From an uncultured Polaribacter sp. (lineage in GTDB: Bacteria > Bacteroidota > Bacteroidia > Flavobacteriales > Flavobacteriaceae): DNA of 64,000 nt. The position numbers and the translations under genes are program-made. The stretch lies in contig NZ_CANNFH010000004.1 of the NCBI RefSeq assembly GCF_947503875.1, forward strand, positions 62,001 through 126,000, given 5' to 3'. How positions within the stretch are numbered: position 1 is the first letter of the stretch; each line of letters starts with the position of its first letter. Below are positions 53,080 to 61,608 of this stretch, in pieces. The notes under the pieces are model-generated. The model was not told where the DNA came from, searched no databases, and saw nothing but the letters and a program-made list of their open reading frames with translations.

Positions 53080-53544
53080 ATGGGAATCAAGAGCTTTCAA
53101 GGAAAAAGAGATGCAAGTACAGCAAAAGAAGAAACACAAATTTTGGTATCAGATTACATGACTACAAAACTAATAACCTTTAAAGCAACCGATTCTTTAG
53201 ATCATGTAATAGCACAATTAATTGCAAATAAAATTTCTGGTGGACCAGTTGTAAATGATAAAAATGAATTGGTGGGTATAATTTCTGAAACCGATTGTAT
53301 TAAACATATTTCTGAAAGTAAATATTACAACATGCCTTCTGACACCAATAATACAGTAGGTAAATATATGGTTACAGATGTAGATACCATAGATAAAAAT
53401 ATGAATATATTTGATGCCGCTTTTAAATTTATTTCTTCTAGAAGAAGACGTTTTCCTGTGCTAGAAAATGGTAAATTAATTGGGCAATTAAGTCAGAAAG
53501 ATGTTTTAAAAGCAGCTATAAATGTTAAGGGAAATACTTGGTAA
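53080..53544 (+). CDS. CBS-domain protein
   Basis: This 154-residue protein has two tandem CBS motifs: VSDYMTTKLITF to VGIISETDCIKHI, and VGKYMVTDVDTI to IGQLSQKDVLKA. The pair forms a nucleotide-binding (adenosyl) sensor module. Start: the ATG at 53080 (MGIKSFQGKRDAS) is preferred over the in-frame TTG at 53032, because a promoter-like TAACTTTAG lies between them. Stand-alone CBS proteins often regulate enzymes or transporters in trans; no partner is evident here. Confidence 0.88.
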   Translation: MGIKSFQGKRDASTAKEETQILVSDYMTTKLITFKATDSLDHVIAQLIANKISGGPVVNDKNELVGIISETDCIKHISESKYYNMPSDTNNTVGKYMVTDVDTIDKNMNIFDAAFKFISSRRRRFPVLENGKLIGQLSQKDVLKAAINVKGNTW

Positions 53545-53608
53545 TAGCTATTAAAAAATGCTTGTAATTGGGTAAGATATACTGCTCTTAAAAATAGAAA
53601 TGTAAGCA

Positions 53609-54295
53609 CTACTTTTTAGATCTAGATTTAACACCGGGCAAATCTGTAATAATTAACTTTTGGTCTATTGTACTTTCTAAAGCAGCTATTTTAGAGTAGG
53701 AATACCCTTTTATAGGTTCTTTTAAATTTTGATATTTGCCAATACCAGCCACCGTAAGTTCTTCACCAATTTCTATAATTCCTTCAGCCTAACGTATTTG
53801 TTTATTTTCACCAAAAAAACCTTTTGTTTTTACATTGTATTTTTCTAAAACCGCTAAAAATTCTGGTGTAGGTGCATTAAAAATACCTGAGCTTGTTTTT
53901 TTATCTTTTACCATATAACTCTTGTAATTTTTGGGATTTTGTTGTGGTTTAACCAGTACATATTCTCCATTTTGCTCAATAAAAAAATCTTGTATTTTTT
54001 CTTCATCAACAATTGTACTCCAGTATTTATTTTTTCCAGATCTTTTCTCTTGTTCTATTTTTATGTTATAAAAAACACATTTTCTTTTACTATAAGGCGC
54101 TATTAAAACTTCATCTATTTGCCTCGCTGTACCCGTTACTTTTACAAATTGATTGGTTTTTAAACCACTTCTGGGTTTATTGGGTAATTTTTTAAGTGTT
54201 CTAATAATACGTTGTTTATTATCAAAATAAGAGGCTAAAAAAACAATAGTAAATCCTACCAAGGCCAATAAAATTATTATGGTGGTACTGCTCAT
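53609..54295 (-). pseudogene. GIDE-like membrane protein with one internal stop codon
   Basis: The frame from ATG 54295 to TAG 53609 is 229 codons with a single TAG at 53789-53791. Upstream lies a helix (TTIIILLALVGFTIVFLASY), then VKVTGTARQIDEVLIAPYSK and VFYNIKIEQEKR, the GIDE/MULAN-type pattern. Downstream, still in frame, AEGIIEIGEELTVAGIGKYQ completes the family's C-terminal strand region. The stop replaces what is probably Tyr (TAT to TAG) in an expected R-Y-x-E-G-I segment. The remaining 168-residue product lacks the last 60 residues. It may be a recent pseudogene or express a truncated form. Confidence 0.8.
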
Positions 54296-54306
54296 GTATT
54301 TAAAAA

Positions 54307-54660
54307 TTACAGTTCTTTTCTAATTAATAAAAAAGTTTCATTTTCTAGAGCCAAATACCCTTGATCGTAAATATAAAAATAGGTATTACCTGTTTTAGTA
54401 GTATAAATAGATGTGAAAAAATTAAAATCAAAACCTTTATCATACAGCTTTGTTCTGGTTACTTTTGTTTTACCAGAAATATTTAATTCAGATAAGATTT
54501 TATAATTCTTACGCAGTCTATTATTAATGTTTCTAATTAAGTTTTTGCTGCCTTTACTTACACGGTTATTGTACGCATTTCTGCAATAATCTCCACAGAA
54601 TTTTTTGTCAATTCGTCCTTTTACAGTTTCATTGCACTCCAAACATTTTTTATTTTCCAT
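54307..54660 (-). CDS. Small zinc-ribbon-like protein, function unknown
   Basis: This 117-residue protein has an N-terminal cysteine pattern CLEC ... FCGDYC (residues 8-11 and about 22-26), likely a small treble-clef or zinc ribbon, followed by a basic helical region and a beta-rich tail (TKTGNTYFYIYDQGYLALEN). It resembles a conserved flavobacterial protein of unknown function. It is 21 bp from the NUMOD4/HNH-like gene upstream and 11 bp from the disrupted GIDE-like gene downstream; all three read on the minus strand. Confidence 0.75.
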   Translation of the reverse strand: MENKKCLECNETVKGRIDKKFCGDYCRNAYNNRVSKGSKNLIRNINNRLRKNYKILSELNISGKTKVTRTKLYDKGFDFNFFTSIYTTKTGNTYFYIYDQGYLALENETFLLIRKEL

Positions 54661-54681
54661 AGCTGAGGTATAATATTACTA

Positions 54682-55233
54682 TTATTTAATTTCTACTTCT
54701 TTCCAATTTTCACCAGATTTTATTCTTCTTAATTGTTGGGTAGTTACTCCAAACTGACTCGCAATAATTCTTAATCTTGTTCTTCTATTTGGGTCTAATA
54801 ACTTTTTCTTTATTACTCTAACTCTGGCCTCTGTTAATTTTGCTCCTGGTTTAATACCAAATTTTGCAATTCTTTTTGGGTTTGTAATTTGATGTTGAGA
54901 GAGTTCTTTTCTATCTACCCATTGTAAATTTTCTACATAATTATCTTCTAAATCATGGTTTTTATGTATCACAAATTTATGATGTTCTTGTTTTTCTAAA
55001 AATAACAAGCCTACCACTTTATGTATATAAGCCTTACCTCTTTTTTGAGAGTTAATTTTTGGATAAGTAAATACCTCAAAATTATTTATTTTGCTAAGAT
55101 TTACTTGTTTATACTTATTATCTTCTAACTCCTTTTTTACCCTTCCATAATTAGAAATATAAATTTTTTCTTTTACAGTATTATAGTCTTCTTTTTCAAA
55201 TAGCTTCCATTGTTCACTTCTGTAAGATTTCAT
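54682..55233 (-). CDS. NUMOD4/HNH-like DNA-binding protein
   Basis: This 183-residue protein opens with the NUMOD4-type EQWK...YISNYGRVKK. The centre has an HNH-like segment (HKVVGLLFLEK, then HKNHDLEDNYVENLQWVD), and the C-terminus a helix-turn-helix (LRIIASQFGVTTQQLRRIKSG). Homing and phage nucleases have this order, but the HNH catalytic His pattern is incomplete, so it may act only as a DNA-binding protein. It is divergent from ssb. A phased array of TTTACA motifs lies in the shared upstream region and could be its target (inference). Confidence 0.75.
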   Translation of the reverse strand: MKSYRSEQWKLFEKEDYNTVKEKIYISNYGRVKKELEDNKYKQVNLSKINNFEVFTYPKINSQKRGKAYIHKVVGLLFLEKQEHHKFVIHKNHDLEDNYVENLQWVDRKELSQHQITNPKRIAKFGIKPGAKLTEARVRVIKKKLLDPNRRTRLRIIASQFGVTTQQLRRIKSGENWKEVEIK

Positions 55234-55270
55234 GCGATAAATTTAGAATGTAAAGATAGTAAATTATCCG

Positions 55271-55340
55271 TTTACAAACGACTACAAACATTTACAACCG
55301 AAAGTAATTGCTTTACAACCGAATAAAAGTTATTTACAGT
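55271..55340. promoter_or_regulatory. Phased TTTACA motif array before ssb
   Basis: TTTACA occurs at 55271, 55291, 55312 and 55333, spacings of 20, 21 and 21 bp, with an extra ACTACA at 55281. The best copies read TTTACAAACGA and TTTACAACCGAA (twice). Two-turn spacing puts them on one face of the helix. The last copy overlaps the likely ssb promoter region. Confidence 0.6.
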
Positions 55341-55399
55341 TACATCTTTGCAGTGTCAAACAGAACTAATGACGTTTGATTTATAAAAACACTTATCTT

Positions 55400-55735
55400 A
55401 TGAATACGTTAAGAAACAAAGTACAGTTAATTGGTAGATTGGGACAGGAACCAGAAATTATTACCTTTAAAGATGGTAACAAAATGGCTAAATTTTCTAT
55501 GGCCACAGATGATAGTTACAAAGACAAAGCAGGCAATAAAGTAGAACGTGCGTATTGGCACAACATTGTTATAACAGGTGGCTTGGTAAAAGTAGTAGAA
55601 AATTATGTAAATAAAGGGCAAGAAATTGCCATAGAAGGCAAACTAACCAACCGCTCTTACGAAACTAAAACTGGTGAAAAAAGATACCTTACTGAAATTA
55701 TGGCGAATGAATTATTGCTTATGGGCAATAAATAA
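55400..55735 (+). CDS. ssb: Single-stranded DNA-binding protein
   Basis: This 111-residue OB-fold protein begins MNTLRNKVQLIGRLGQEPEI; the ATG at 55400 is chosen over the in-frame codon at 55376 because Ssb proteins start just before the first beta strand. WHNIVITGGLVKVVENYVNK and GQEIAIEGKLTNRSYETKTG are typical. It ends after the OB fold and lacks the acidic C-terminal tail that recruits partner proteins, which suggests a short accessory SSB rather than the main replication SSB. Confidence 0.93.
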   Translation: MNTLRNKVQLIGRLGQEPEIITFKDGNKMAKFSMATDDSYKDKAGNKVERAYWHNIVITGGLVKVVENYVNKGQEIAIEGKLTNRSYETKTGEKRYLTEIMANELLLMGNK

Positions 55736-55762
55736 ATAGGGAGAATTTGTTATGAAAAAGGT

Positions 55763-55789
55763 AAAATCCACTCCAAAAGAGTGGATTTT
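55763..55789 (+). terminator. Intrinsic terminator after ssb
   Basis: AAAATCCACTC-CAAAA-GAGTGGATTTT hairpin followed by ATTTTATC. Confidence 0.85.
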
Positions 55790-55837
55790 ATTTTATCTTG
55801 GCATAAAACTTGAAAAGATTTTAGAAAAATTAAACAA

Positions 55838-56326
55838 ATGAAATCAATGAAAATTCTATCTATTTTGACCTTATTATTTGGTTTTACGCAATGCACAAGC
55901 ACCAAATTCATAAAAAACCCATCATTTAAAGTTACCAAAGCAGTTTACAATAATTGGTCTGGTGGACAACCAGGAGTGGGCGGTATTAAATTAGTAATGC
56001 ATTTAAAAAATGCAAAAGATATTGCTTTTGATTCCGTTTATTTTCAAAAGAAAATAACCAAAATAGAAGTCACAGAAAAAGAAAATGCTATGCATTTAAT
56101 TGGTCATTTTACTAATTCAAAAAGTGTAAAAAGAGATTTAATTTTAGATGCAGATCCAACTAAAGAATTAAAAAATACACCTCCTTTAATAACTAAGTTT
56201 CCATTCGATTTAAAAGAAAACGAAGCTGTTTTAACCTATAAGAAAGGAAATAAAACCGTTTACTTTAAACTAGAAAATATAAAAAAGGTGCAACCTAAGT
56301 TTTTTCCGTCGGCAAATAAAAAGTAA
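55838..56326 (+). CDS. Hypothetical lipoprotein
   Basis: This 162-residue protein has a lipoprotein signal ending FGFTQC (Cys19). The mature part is beta-rich, with VTKAVYNNWSGGQPGVGGIK and ENEAVLTYKKGNKTVYFKLENI. I do not recognise a named domain. It is a single-gene unit between terminators. Confidence 0.75.
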   Translation: MKSMKILSILTLLFGFTQCTSTKFIKNPSFKVTKAVYNNWSGGQPGVGGIKLVMHLKNAKDIAFDSVYFQKKITKIEVTEKENAMHLIGHFTNSKSVKRDLILDADPTKELKNTPPLITKFPFDLKENEAVLTYKKGNKTVYFKLENIKKVQPKFFPSANKK

Positions 56327-56416
56327 TTACCATACAATTTAGTTGTAAAAAAACAACTTCATTTTTTTTTAAAAAAAGTTCTTTTATTAAGCCTAAAACA
56401 TTAATAATCAAGTAAC

Positions 56417-56440
56417 AAACCATTTCTTACGAAGTGGTTT
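56417..56440 (+). terminator. Intrinsic terminator
   Basis: AAACCATTTC-TTAC-GAAGTGGTTT followed by ATTTTTTT, 91 bp downstream of the hypothetical lipoprotein. Confidence 0.75.
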
Positions 56441-56495
56441 ATTTTTTTGGCATACAATTTGAAATATTTATGCTGCAACCTTAAAATTACAGCTT

Positions 56496-57419
56496 ATGAA
56501 AACTTTAAAATTACTTTTTGCTATTATTATTGCAAGTGCTCTTTTTAGCTCTTGTACTGTTAATCAAAACAATTTTATAGAAAATCAAATTTCTTTAGAA
56601 GAAGTGGTTTCTGGCTATGATTTATGGTATATAGATTATCATAGAACTATTGGTAATAGAGATATACCTTACGTATCTAAAGCTTTTACGTTATCTTTTT
56701 TAGATGGTATTTTATATGCGAATAACAATATTGCAGACATTGGTTTAACTGGTAATGGTTTGGGTATAGATGTAGGTACCTACAATACTTTTAATGGTTT
56801 ATTAGAAACCAACCACGATTTAGACGGTGCAAACGATTTTGAAGTTACCATAATTTCTAACAATGAAATTAGTTTATACAATTACAGAAATAACGTAACC
56901 TATTTTTTAATAGGATATCAAATAAACACCTTTAATTATGATAGACTGTTTTATGAAAACATAGAATACTTTTTACAAGAGTATGTTGCTTGGGAAAAAA
57001 CAGCAACTATTGGAGGAGTACCAAATGCTTTTGATGTAGAAAACTACTTACAGTTTACACCAGAAAATATAACAACCTTTTACAGTTCTCAAGATAACTT
57101 TGGCACAAGAATTGATATAATAAGTTGGAGTTACGTTGGTGGCTATGAAATATTTGATATCGTAGGCTTTGAAAACTTAAAAATCTTAACATTAAATTAT
57201 GATGGTGGAGATATAGAAGAATTTGAATTGAGCGTTTTAAATGATGGGAAGATAAGTTTGTTTAATATAAACTCTGAAACTACTTACGAATTTGATGGAA
57301 ACGGATTCATAGAATTTAGAAAAGGAAATAAAATTGAAAAAAAATCTAAAGAATCTGTAAGGAATAATAATAGAAAACGTACTAAGATAGAAAGAAGAAC
57401 AAAAATTAAAAAGAATTAA
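56496..57419 (+). CDS. Hypothetical lipoprotein with basic C-terminal tail
   Basis: This 307-residue protein has a lipobox LFSSC (Cys20). The mature part is beta-rich and acidic, with two similar regions: SLDGILYANNNIADIGL-like text near 70-85 and ILTLNYDGGDIEEFELSV near 230. Both are followed by an N-x-E-I/T-x-YxF/L pattern, suggesting a duplicated domain. The last 30 residues are strongly basic (KKSKESVRNNNRKRTKIER). I do not recognise the family. It stands alone between terminators. Confidence 0.7.
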   Translation: MKTLKLLFAIIIASALFSSCTVNQNNFIENQISLEEVVSGYDLWYIDYHRTIGNRDIPYVSKAFTLSFLDGILYANNNIADIGLTGNGLGIDVGTYNTFNGLLETNHDLDGANDFEVTIISNNEISLYNYRNNVTYFLIGYQINTFNYDRLFYENIEYFLQEYVAWEKTATIGGVPNAFDVENYLQFTPENITTFYSSQDNFGTRIDIISWSYVGGYEIFDIVGFENLKILTLNYDGGDIEEFELSVLNDGKISLFNINSETTYEFDGNGFIEFRKGNKIEKKSKESVRNNNRKRTKIERRTKIKKN

Positions 57420-57478
57420 AAATAAAGTTTGGTTAGTTGATTTTTGGTTGATTACCGCTTGGTAATCAATTGAAAGAG

Positions 57479-57502
57479 AAACCGTCCTGAGGAGGACGGT
57501 TT
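57479..57502 (+). terminator. Intrinsic terminator
   Basis: AACCGTCCT-GAGG-AGGACGGTT followed by TTTTCTTT. A second small hairpin TTGATTACC/GGTAATCAA lies just upstream (57448-57469). Confidence 0.88.
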
Positions 57503-57629
57503 TTTCTTTACCCTAATTTTACCAATTCACACTTACTTTTATTATTTTTATAACTATAATAAGAATAAAGGCAAGCATTATAAAAATCATATTTACCAAT
57601 TCTTAATAAAATTTAAGCACATTATTTGT

Positions 57630-58382
57630 ATGAAACCAACAGCATTTATAACAGGAGCAACATCTGGTATTGGCAAAGCCACAGCAGAAATTTTTGCAAA
57701 AAACAACATTCGTTTAATTCTTTGCGGTAGAAGAATAGAACGTTTACAAGAACTAAAAACAACATTGGGTAAACTTACAGAGGTTACCACACTCACGTTT
57801 GATGTTGCCAATAGAAAAGCAGTAGAAAATGCAATTTCATCATTACCAGAAAATTTTAAGCAAATAGATATTTTAATTAATAACGCAGGTAACGCACACG
57901 GCTTATCTACCATACAAGATGGAAATATAGATGATTGGGATGCCATGTTAGATATTAATGTAAAAGGTTTATTATACGTTTCTAAAGCAATTATTCCACA
58001 AATGACGAATAGAAATAACGGTTTTATTGTAAACATTGGTTCTATTGCTGGTAAAGAAGTGTACCCAAATGGCAATGTATATTGCGCCTCTAAACATGCA
58101 GTAAATGCCTTAAACAAAGCAATGCGAATCGATTTAAATAAGCACAATATTCGTGTTGCTGCTATACATCCTGGTGCTGTAGAAACCGAGTTTTCTGAAG
58201 TTCGTTTTAAAGGAGATATCCAAAAAGCTAAAAATGTATACACAGGTTATAAAGCCTTACAGGCGGATGATATTGCAGACATTATTTATTTTGTAGTTAC
58301 CAGACCTTATCATGTAAATATAGAAGATTTAGTAGTATATCCAACAGCGCAAGCAAGTGCTACTATTTTAAATAAAAATTAA
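57630..58382 (+). CDS. SDR oxidoreductase (YdfG-like)
   Basis: This 250-residue classical SDR has TGATSGIGKATA (8-19), LCGRRIERL (NADPH-type Arg after the second strand), NNAGNAHGL and catalytic YCASKHA. It resembles the YdfG/3-hydroxy acid dehydrogenase group, with the C-terminal VNIEDLVVYPTAQ typical of it. Likely substrates are beta-hydroxy acids such as serine or 3-hydroxypropionate. It stands alone, with no neighbour pointing to a pathway. Confidence 0.88.
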   Translation: MKPTAFITGATSGIGKATAEIFAKNNIRLILCGRRIERLQELKTTLGKLTEVTTLTFDVANRKAVENAISSLPENFKQIDILINNAGNAHGLSTIQDGNIDDWDAMLDINVKGLLYVSKAIIPQMTNRNNGFIVNIGSIAGKEVYPNGNVYCASKHAVNALNKAMRIDLNKHNIRVAAIHPGAVETEFSEVRFKGDIQKAKNVYTGYKALQADDIADIIYFVVTRPYHVNIEDLVVYPTAQASATILNKN

Positions 58383-58794
58383 AATGTACGTAAAATTTAA
58401 AATATAATTGGTTAAAAATCCTGGAGAGATTGACGTAATAAACCTTTTACCCAAAACACAAAAACATTTTTAATTTTAATGCAAAAAACAGATAGTACCT
58501 TTTTTATAGTGCAACTATTTATAGAAATTTTATTGTGGACAAAAGTTTCAATTCAGCATTACCAAAAAATGTTAACTAAAGAATCTATATTTAATCAGCA
58601 ACAAAATTCGAATTAAAAATAGAGCACTACTATACCAAACAACAATTAACTTACACTAATTAATACAATAAGCATAGAACCGCGCATTTATTTCTTACTT
58701 ATAGCTACTAAAAAAGCACATAAAGTTGCTCTAAAGAAACGCTATTCAATTTTTTTTTTTAATATCTTTGAAACTCCTCTAAATCAATAAAAAA
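58383..58794. other. Intergenic region without a convincing gene
   Basis: This 412-bp AT-rich gap holds one 45-codon ORF (58479-58616, plus) with no recognisable feature, probably chance. At the right end TATCTTTG (58763-58770) is a good -7 element for the next gene, following a T-tract of about 13 bases. Confidence 0.5.
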
Positions 58795-59376
58795 ATGGAC
58801 GAATTTCTGTTATACTTTAAAATGGGTTTATATCATGTTTTAGATATTAAAGCCTATGATCATATTTTATTTTTAATTGTACTTGCCGTAGTTTTTAGTT
58901 TTAATCAGTTTAAGAAAGTATTTTGGCTAGTAACTTTATTTACTATTGGGCATTCTGTAACTTTAGCTTTAGCTGCATATGGTATTATTAATATTAGCAT
59001 GCAATTAATAGAATTTTTAATACCATTAACCATATTTATTACAGGAGTAATTAATGTTTTTACAGCTAAAAAATCATCTTACGGAAAAGAAAATACAAAC
59101 CTAGTTTTTGCACTATTTTTTGGGTTAATACACGGTTTAGGATTTTCTAATTATTTTAAAATGATGATTGGTAAAGAAGAGGATAAATTATTGCCTCTTT
59201 TAGAATTTGCATTGGGTATAGAGGCTGCACAAATAATAATTGTACTAGGAATTTTAATTATAGGTACACTTTTACAAAACTTTTTTAGAGTGGCACGTAG
59301 AGATTGGATCTTGGTCACCTCTTCTATAGTTATCGGTTTTGCTATACAAATGATGTTAGATAGAGTATTTTGGTAA
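58795..59376 (+). CDS. HupE/UreJ-like membrane protein
   Basis: This 193-residue protein has about six hydrophobic helices. YDHILFLIVLAVVF and TIGHSVTLALAAYG carry conserved His residues, and GLIHGLGFSNYF is the typical HupE/UreJ third motif. Family members are linked to nickel or other metal uptake; no hydrogenase or urease genes are nearby here, so cargo is unknown. Confidence 0.88.
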   Translation: MDEFLLYFKMGLYHVLDIKAYDHILFLIVLAVVFSFNQFKKVFWLVTLFTIGHSVTLALAAYGIINISMQLIEFLIPLTIFITGVINVFTAKKSSYGKENTNLVFALFFGLIHGLGFSNYFKMMIGKEEDKLLPLLEFALGIEAAQIIIVLGILIIGTLLQNFFRVARRDWILVTSSIVIGFAIQMMLDRVFW

Positions 59377-59457
59377 CACATTAAACTACTAATATCAAGA
59401 CACCTTCTAAATAAGAATTTTGTCTATTTATTAACGTTACAATCTTAGTAATCTTTT

Positions 59458-59465
59458 TAATTTTG
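59458..59465 (+). promoter_or_regulatory. -7 element of the dCMP deaminase gene
   Basis: TAATTTTG ends 4 nt before the ATG at 59470, predicting a leaderless transcript; the -33 TTG is not evident. Confidence 0.4.
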
Positions 59466-59469
59466 CTTT

Positions 59470-59895
59470 ATGACAGAAAAAAAGCAATTGAAATATGATA
59501 AAGCTTACTTAAAAATGGCTTTAGAATGGGGTAAATTATCGCATTGTAAACGCAAACAAGTAGGTGCTTTAATTGTTAAAGATAGAATGATTATCTCTGA
59601 TGGTTTTAATGGCACACCAACAGGCTTTGATAATTGTTGCGAAGATGAAAACAACATAACAAAATGGGAAGTTTTGCATGCAGAAGCCAATGCTATTTTA
59701 AAAGTAGCCAGCTCTACACAATCTGCTAAAAATGCAACCTTATACATTACACTTTCACCCTGCACACAATGCAGTAAATTAATACATCAAGCAGGTATCA
59801 AAAGGGTGGTTTATGCAAATGCATACAAAGACCTTTCTGGAATCGATTTTTTAAAAAAAGCAAACGTAGCAGTTACGCACTTACCATATGAATAA
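59470..59895 (+). CDS. dCMP deaminase family protein
   Basis: This zinc-dependent deaminase has 141 residues. His70 and Glu72 lie in HAEANAIL; Cys98 and Cys101 lie in PCTQC. NGTPTGFDNCCEDE and the late ALIVKD strand fit deoxycytidylate deaminases (ComEB type), which supply dUMP for thymidylate synthesis. The last 8 bases overlap the start of the S41 protease gene, so translation is probably coupled. Confidence 0.93.
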   Translation: MTEKKQLKYDKAYLKMALEWGKLSHCKRKQVGALIVKDRMIISDGFNGTPTGFDNCCEDENNITKWEVLHAEANAILKVASSTQSAKNATLYITLSPCTQCSKLIHQAGIKRVVYANAYKDLSGIDFLKKANVAVTHLPYE

Positions 59896-61456
59896 AAAAA
59901 ACCTTCCTCTTTATCTTTCTATAGCCGTTGTCTTTGGTATATTAATAGGCATGTCTTTTAGCAAAAGCTCAAGCAATGTGCTTTCTTTTTCTAAAGGCTC
60001 TGCACAAGAAAAAAAGATTAGAAGACTTATTAATTTTATAGAAAGAGATTATGTAGACAAAGTTTCTACAGACTCGCTTTTAGACGGTGCAATAACACAA
60101 ATGTTGGGCGAGTTAGATCCGCATTCTGTATACATACCAAAAGAAAATTTACAAGCAGTACAAGAAAATATGCAAGGTAAATTTGTAGGAATTGGTGTGC
60201 AATTTCGCATGATTTTAGACTCCATTACTGTAATACAGCCTATTAAAGGTGGCCCAAGTATAAAAGCAGGTATTAAGGCAGGAGACCGTATTTTAATGGC
60301 AGATAAAGATACCCTTTATGGCAAACAAATGTTTATTGGTAACATACCCAAATACCTAAAAGGTAAACCAAACACAAAAGTAAATTTACAAATCTATAGA
60401 AAAAGTAACGATTCTTTATTTAATGTAGAAGTTACCAGAGGAAACGTAAACATAAAAAGTGTAGATTTAGCTTACATGTTAAACGATTCTGTTGGATATA
60501 TAAAATTAGATCGTTTTGCAAGAAACACCTACAAAGAGTTTAAAGCATCTTTAAATAATTTAATAGACAATAGCATGACAGATTTGGTTTTAGATCTGCG
60601 CGGTAATGGCGGTGGTTTTATAGATATTGCCAACAGTATTATTGATGAATTTTTAGAAGACGATAAATTAATTGTGTTCACCAAAAACAATAAAGACGAA
60701 ATAGATAAATCTTTTGCCACACAAAAAGGAGATTTTGAAAAAGGAGGTTTGTATGTTTTAATTGATGAAAATTCTGCTTCAGCATCAGAAATTTTAGCAG
60801 GTGCATTGCAAGATAATGACAAAGGCACAATTATAGGCAGGCGCTCTTTTGGTAAAGGTTTGGTACAAATAGAAATGCCTTTGGGCGATGGTTCTGCAGT
60901 ACGTTTAACCACTGCAAGATATTATACACCAACTGGCAGATCTATACAAAAACCATACAGTGGCAATGGCAACAAAAATTATTATAGAGATTATGATAAA
61001 CGCTTTAAAAGTGGCGAGTTAATGAGTAAAGACAGTATTAAAGTAATAGACTCTCTGCAATTTAAAACACCAAAAGGAAAAATAGTTTACGGTGGTGGTG
61101 GCATAATACCAGATGTTTTTGTAGCTGTAGATACCACTGCTTATATGCCAAGTTTTTACTTTAATACCATAAATGATTTTGCTTTTAATTATGTAGATAA
61201 CAATCGTAAAAAACTTCAAAATTGGTCTTTAGATGCATTTATTAAAGATTTTGATACCGATGAAGAAATTTTTGATCAATACCTAACCAGCATAAAAGAC
61301 CAAGCAACACCTAGCGTTAGAACTAAGAAAAACATACAACATTATTTTAAAGCGTCTATTGCCAATGCCCTATTTGATGATATTGGTTTTTATAGAATTA
61401 TTCATCAAGAAGATAAAATGTTGCAAAAAGTTTTAGAGTTAGAGCAAGAACAATAA
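59888..61456 (+). CDS. S41-family C-terminal processing protease
   Basis: This 522-residue periplasmic serine protease has an N-terminal signal anchor (about 5-22). A PDZ domain (VGIGVQFRMILDSITVIQPI onward, about 98-180) precedes the S41 catalytic domain with Ser298 (ENSASASEIL) and Lys323 (RRSFGKGLVQ), 25 residues apart as in Prc/CtpA. A C-terminal region of about 120 residues follows. It trims or degrades envelope proteins. It is coupled to the deaminase gene by an 8-bp overlap. Confidence 0.95.
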   Translation: MNKKNLPLYLSIAVVFGILIGMSFSKSSSNVLSFSKGSAQEKKIRRLINFIERDYVDKVSTDSLLDGAITQMLGELDPHSVYIPKENLQAVQENMQGKFVGIGVQFRMILDSITVIQPIKGGPSIKAGIKAGDRILMADKDTLYGKQMFIGNIPKYLKGKPNTKVNLQIYRKSNDSLFNVEVTRGNVNIKSVDLAYMLNDSVGYIKLDRFARNTYKEFKASLNNLIDNSMTDLVLDLRGNGGGFIDIANSIIDEFLEDDKLIVFTKNNKDEIDKSFATQKGDFEKGGLYVLIDENSASASEILAGALQDNDKGTIIGRRSFGKGLVQIEMPLGDGSAVRLTTARYYTPTGRSIQKPYSGNGNKNYYRDYDKRFKSGELMSKDSIKVIDSLQFKTPKGKIVYGGGGIIPDVFVAVDTTAYMPSFYFNTINDFAFNYVDNNRKKLQNWSLDAFIKDFDTDEEIFDQYLTSIKDQATPSVRTKKNIQHYFKASIANALFDDIGFYRIIHQEDKMLQKVLELEQEQ

Positions 61457-61479
61457 AATAAGATGCCAATTTAAACACG

Positions 61480-61505
61480 CCCTTCAGGTTTTAAAACCTG
61501 AAGGG
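61480..61505 (+). terminator. Intrinsic terminator, perfect palindrome
   Basis: CCCTTCAGGTTTT pairs perfectly with AAAACCTGAAGGG, followed by TTTTGATTT, 24 bp after the S41 gene. Confidence 0.85.
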
Positions 61506-61608
61506 TTTTGATTTATAAAATCACAAAAAACTTTGCGTCTTAAGAAGAAAACAAACATCCAAAAACTAACTATTGGTAAATAAAATTTAAAAGCTTTTCT
61601 TTGTTCTA

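Noticed and set aside
58479..58616. 45-codon ORF in the gap before the HupE-like gene
   Set aside because: No motif, no supporting terminator or promoter at the right place, composition like random AT-rich DNA.
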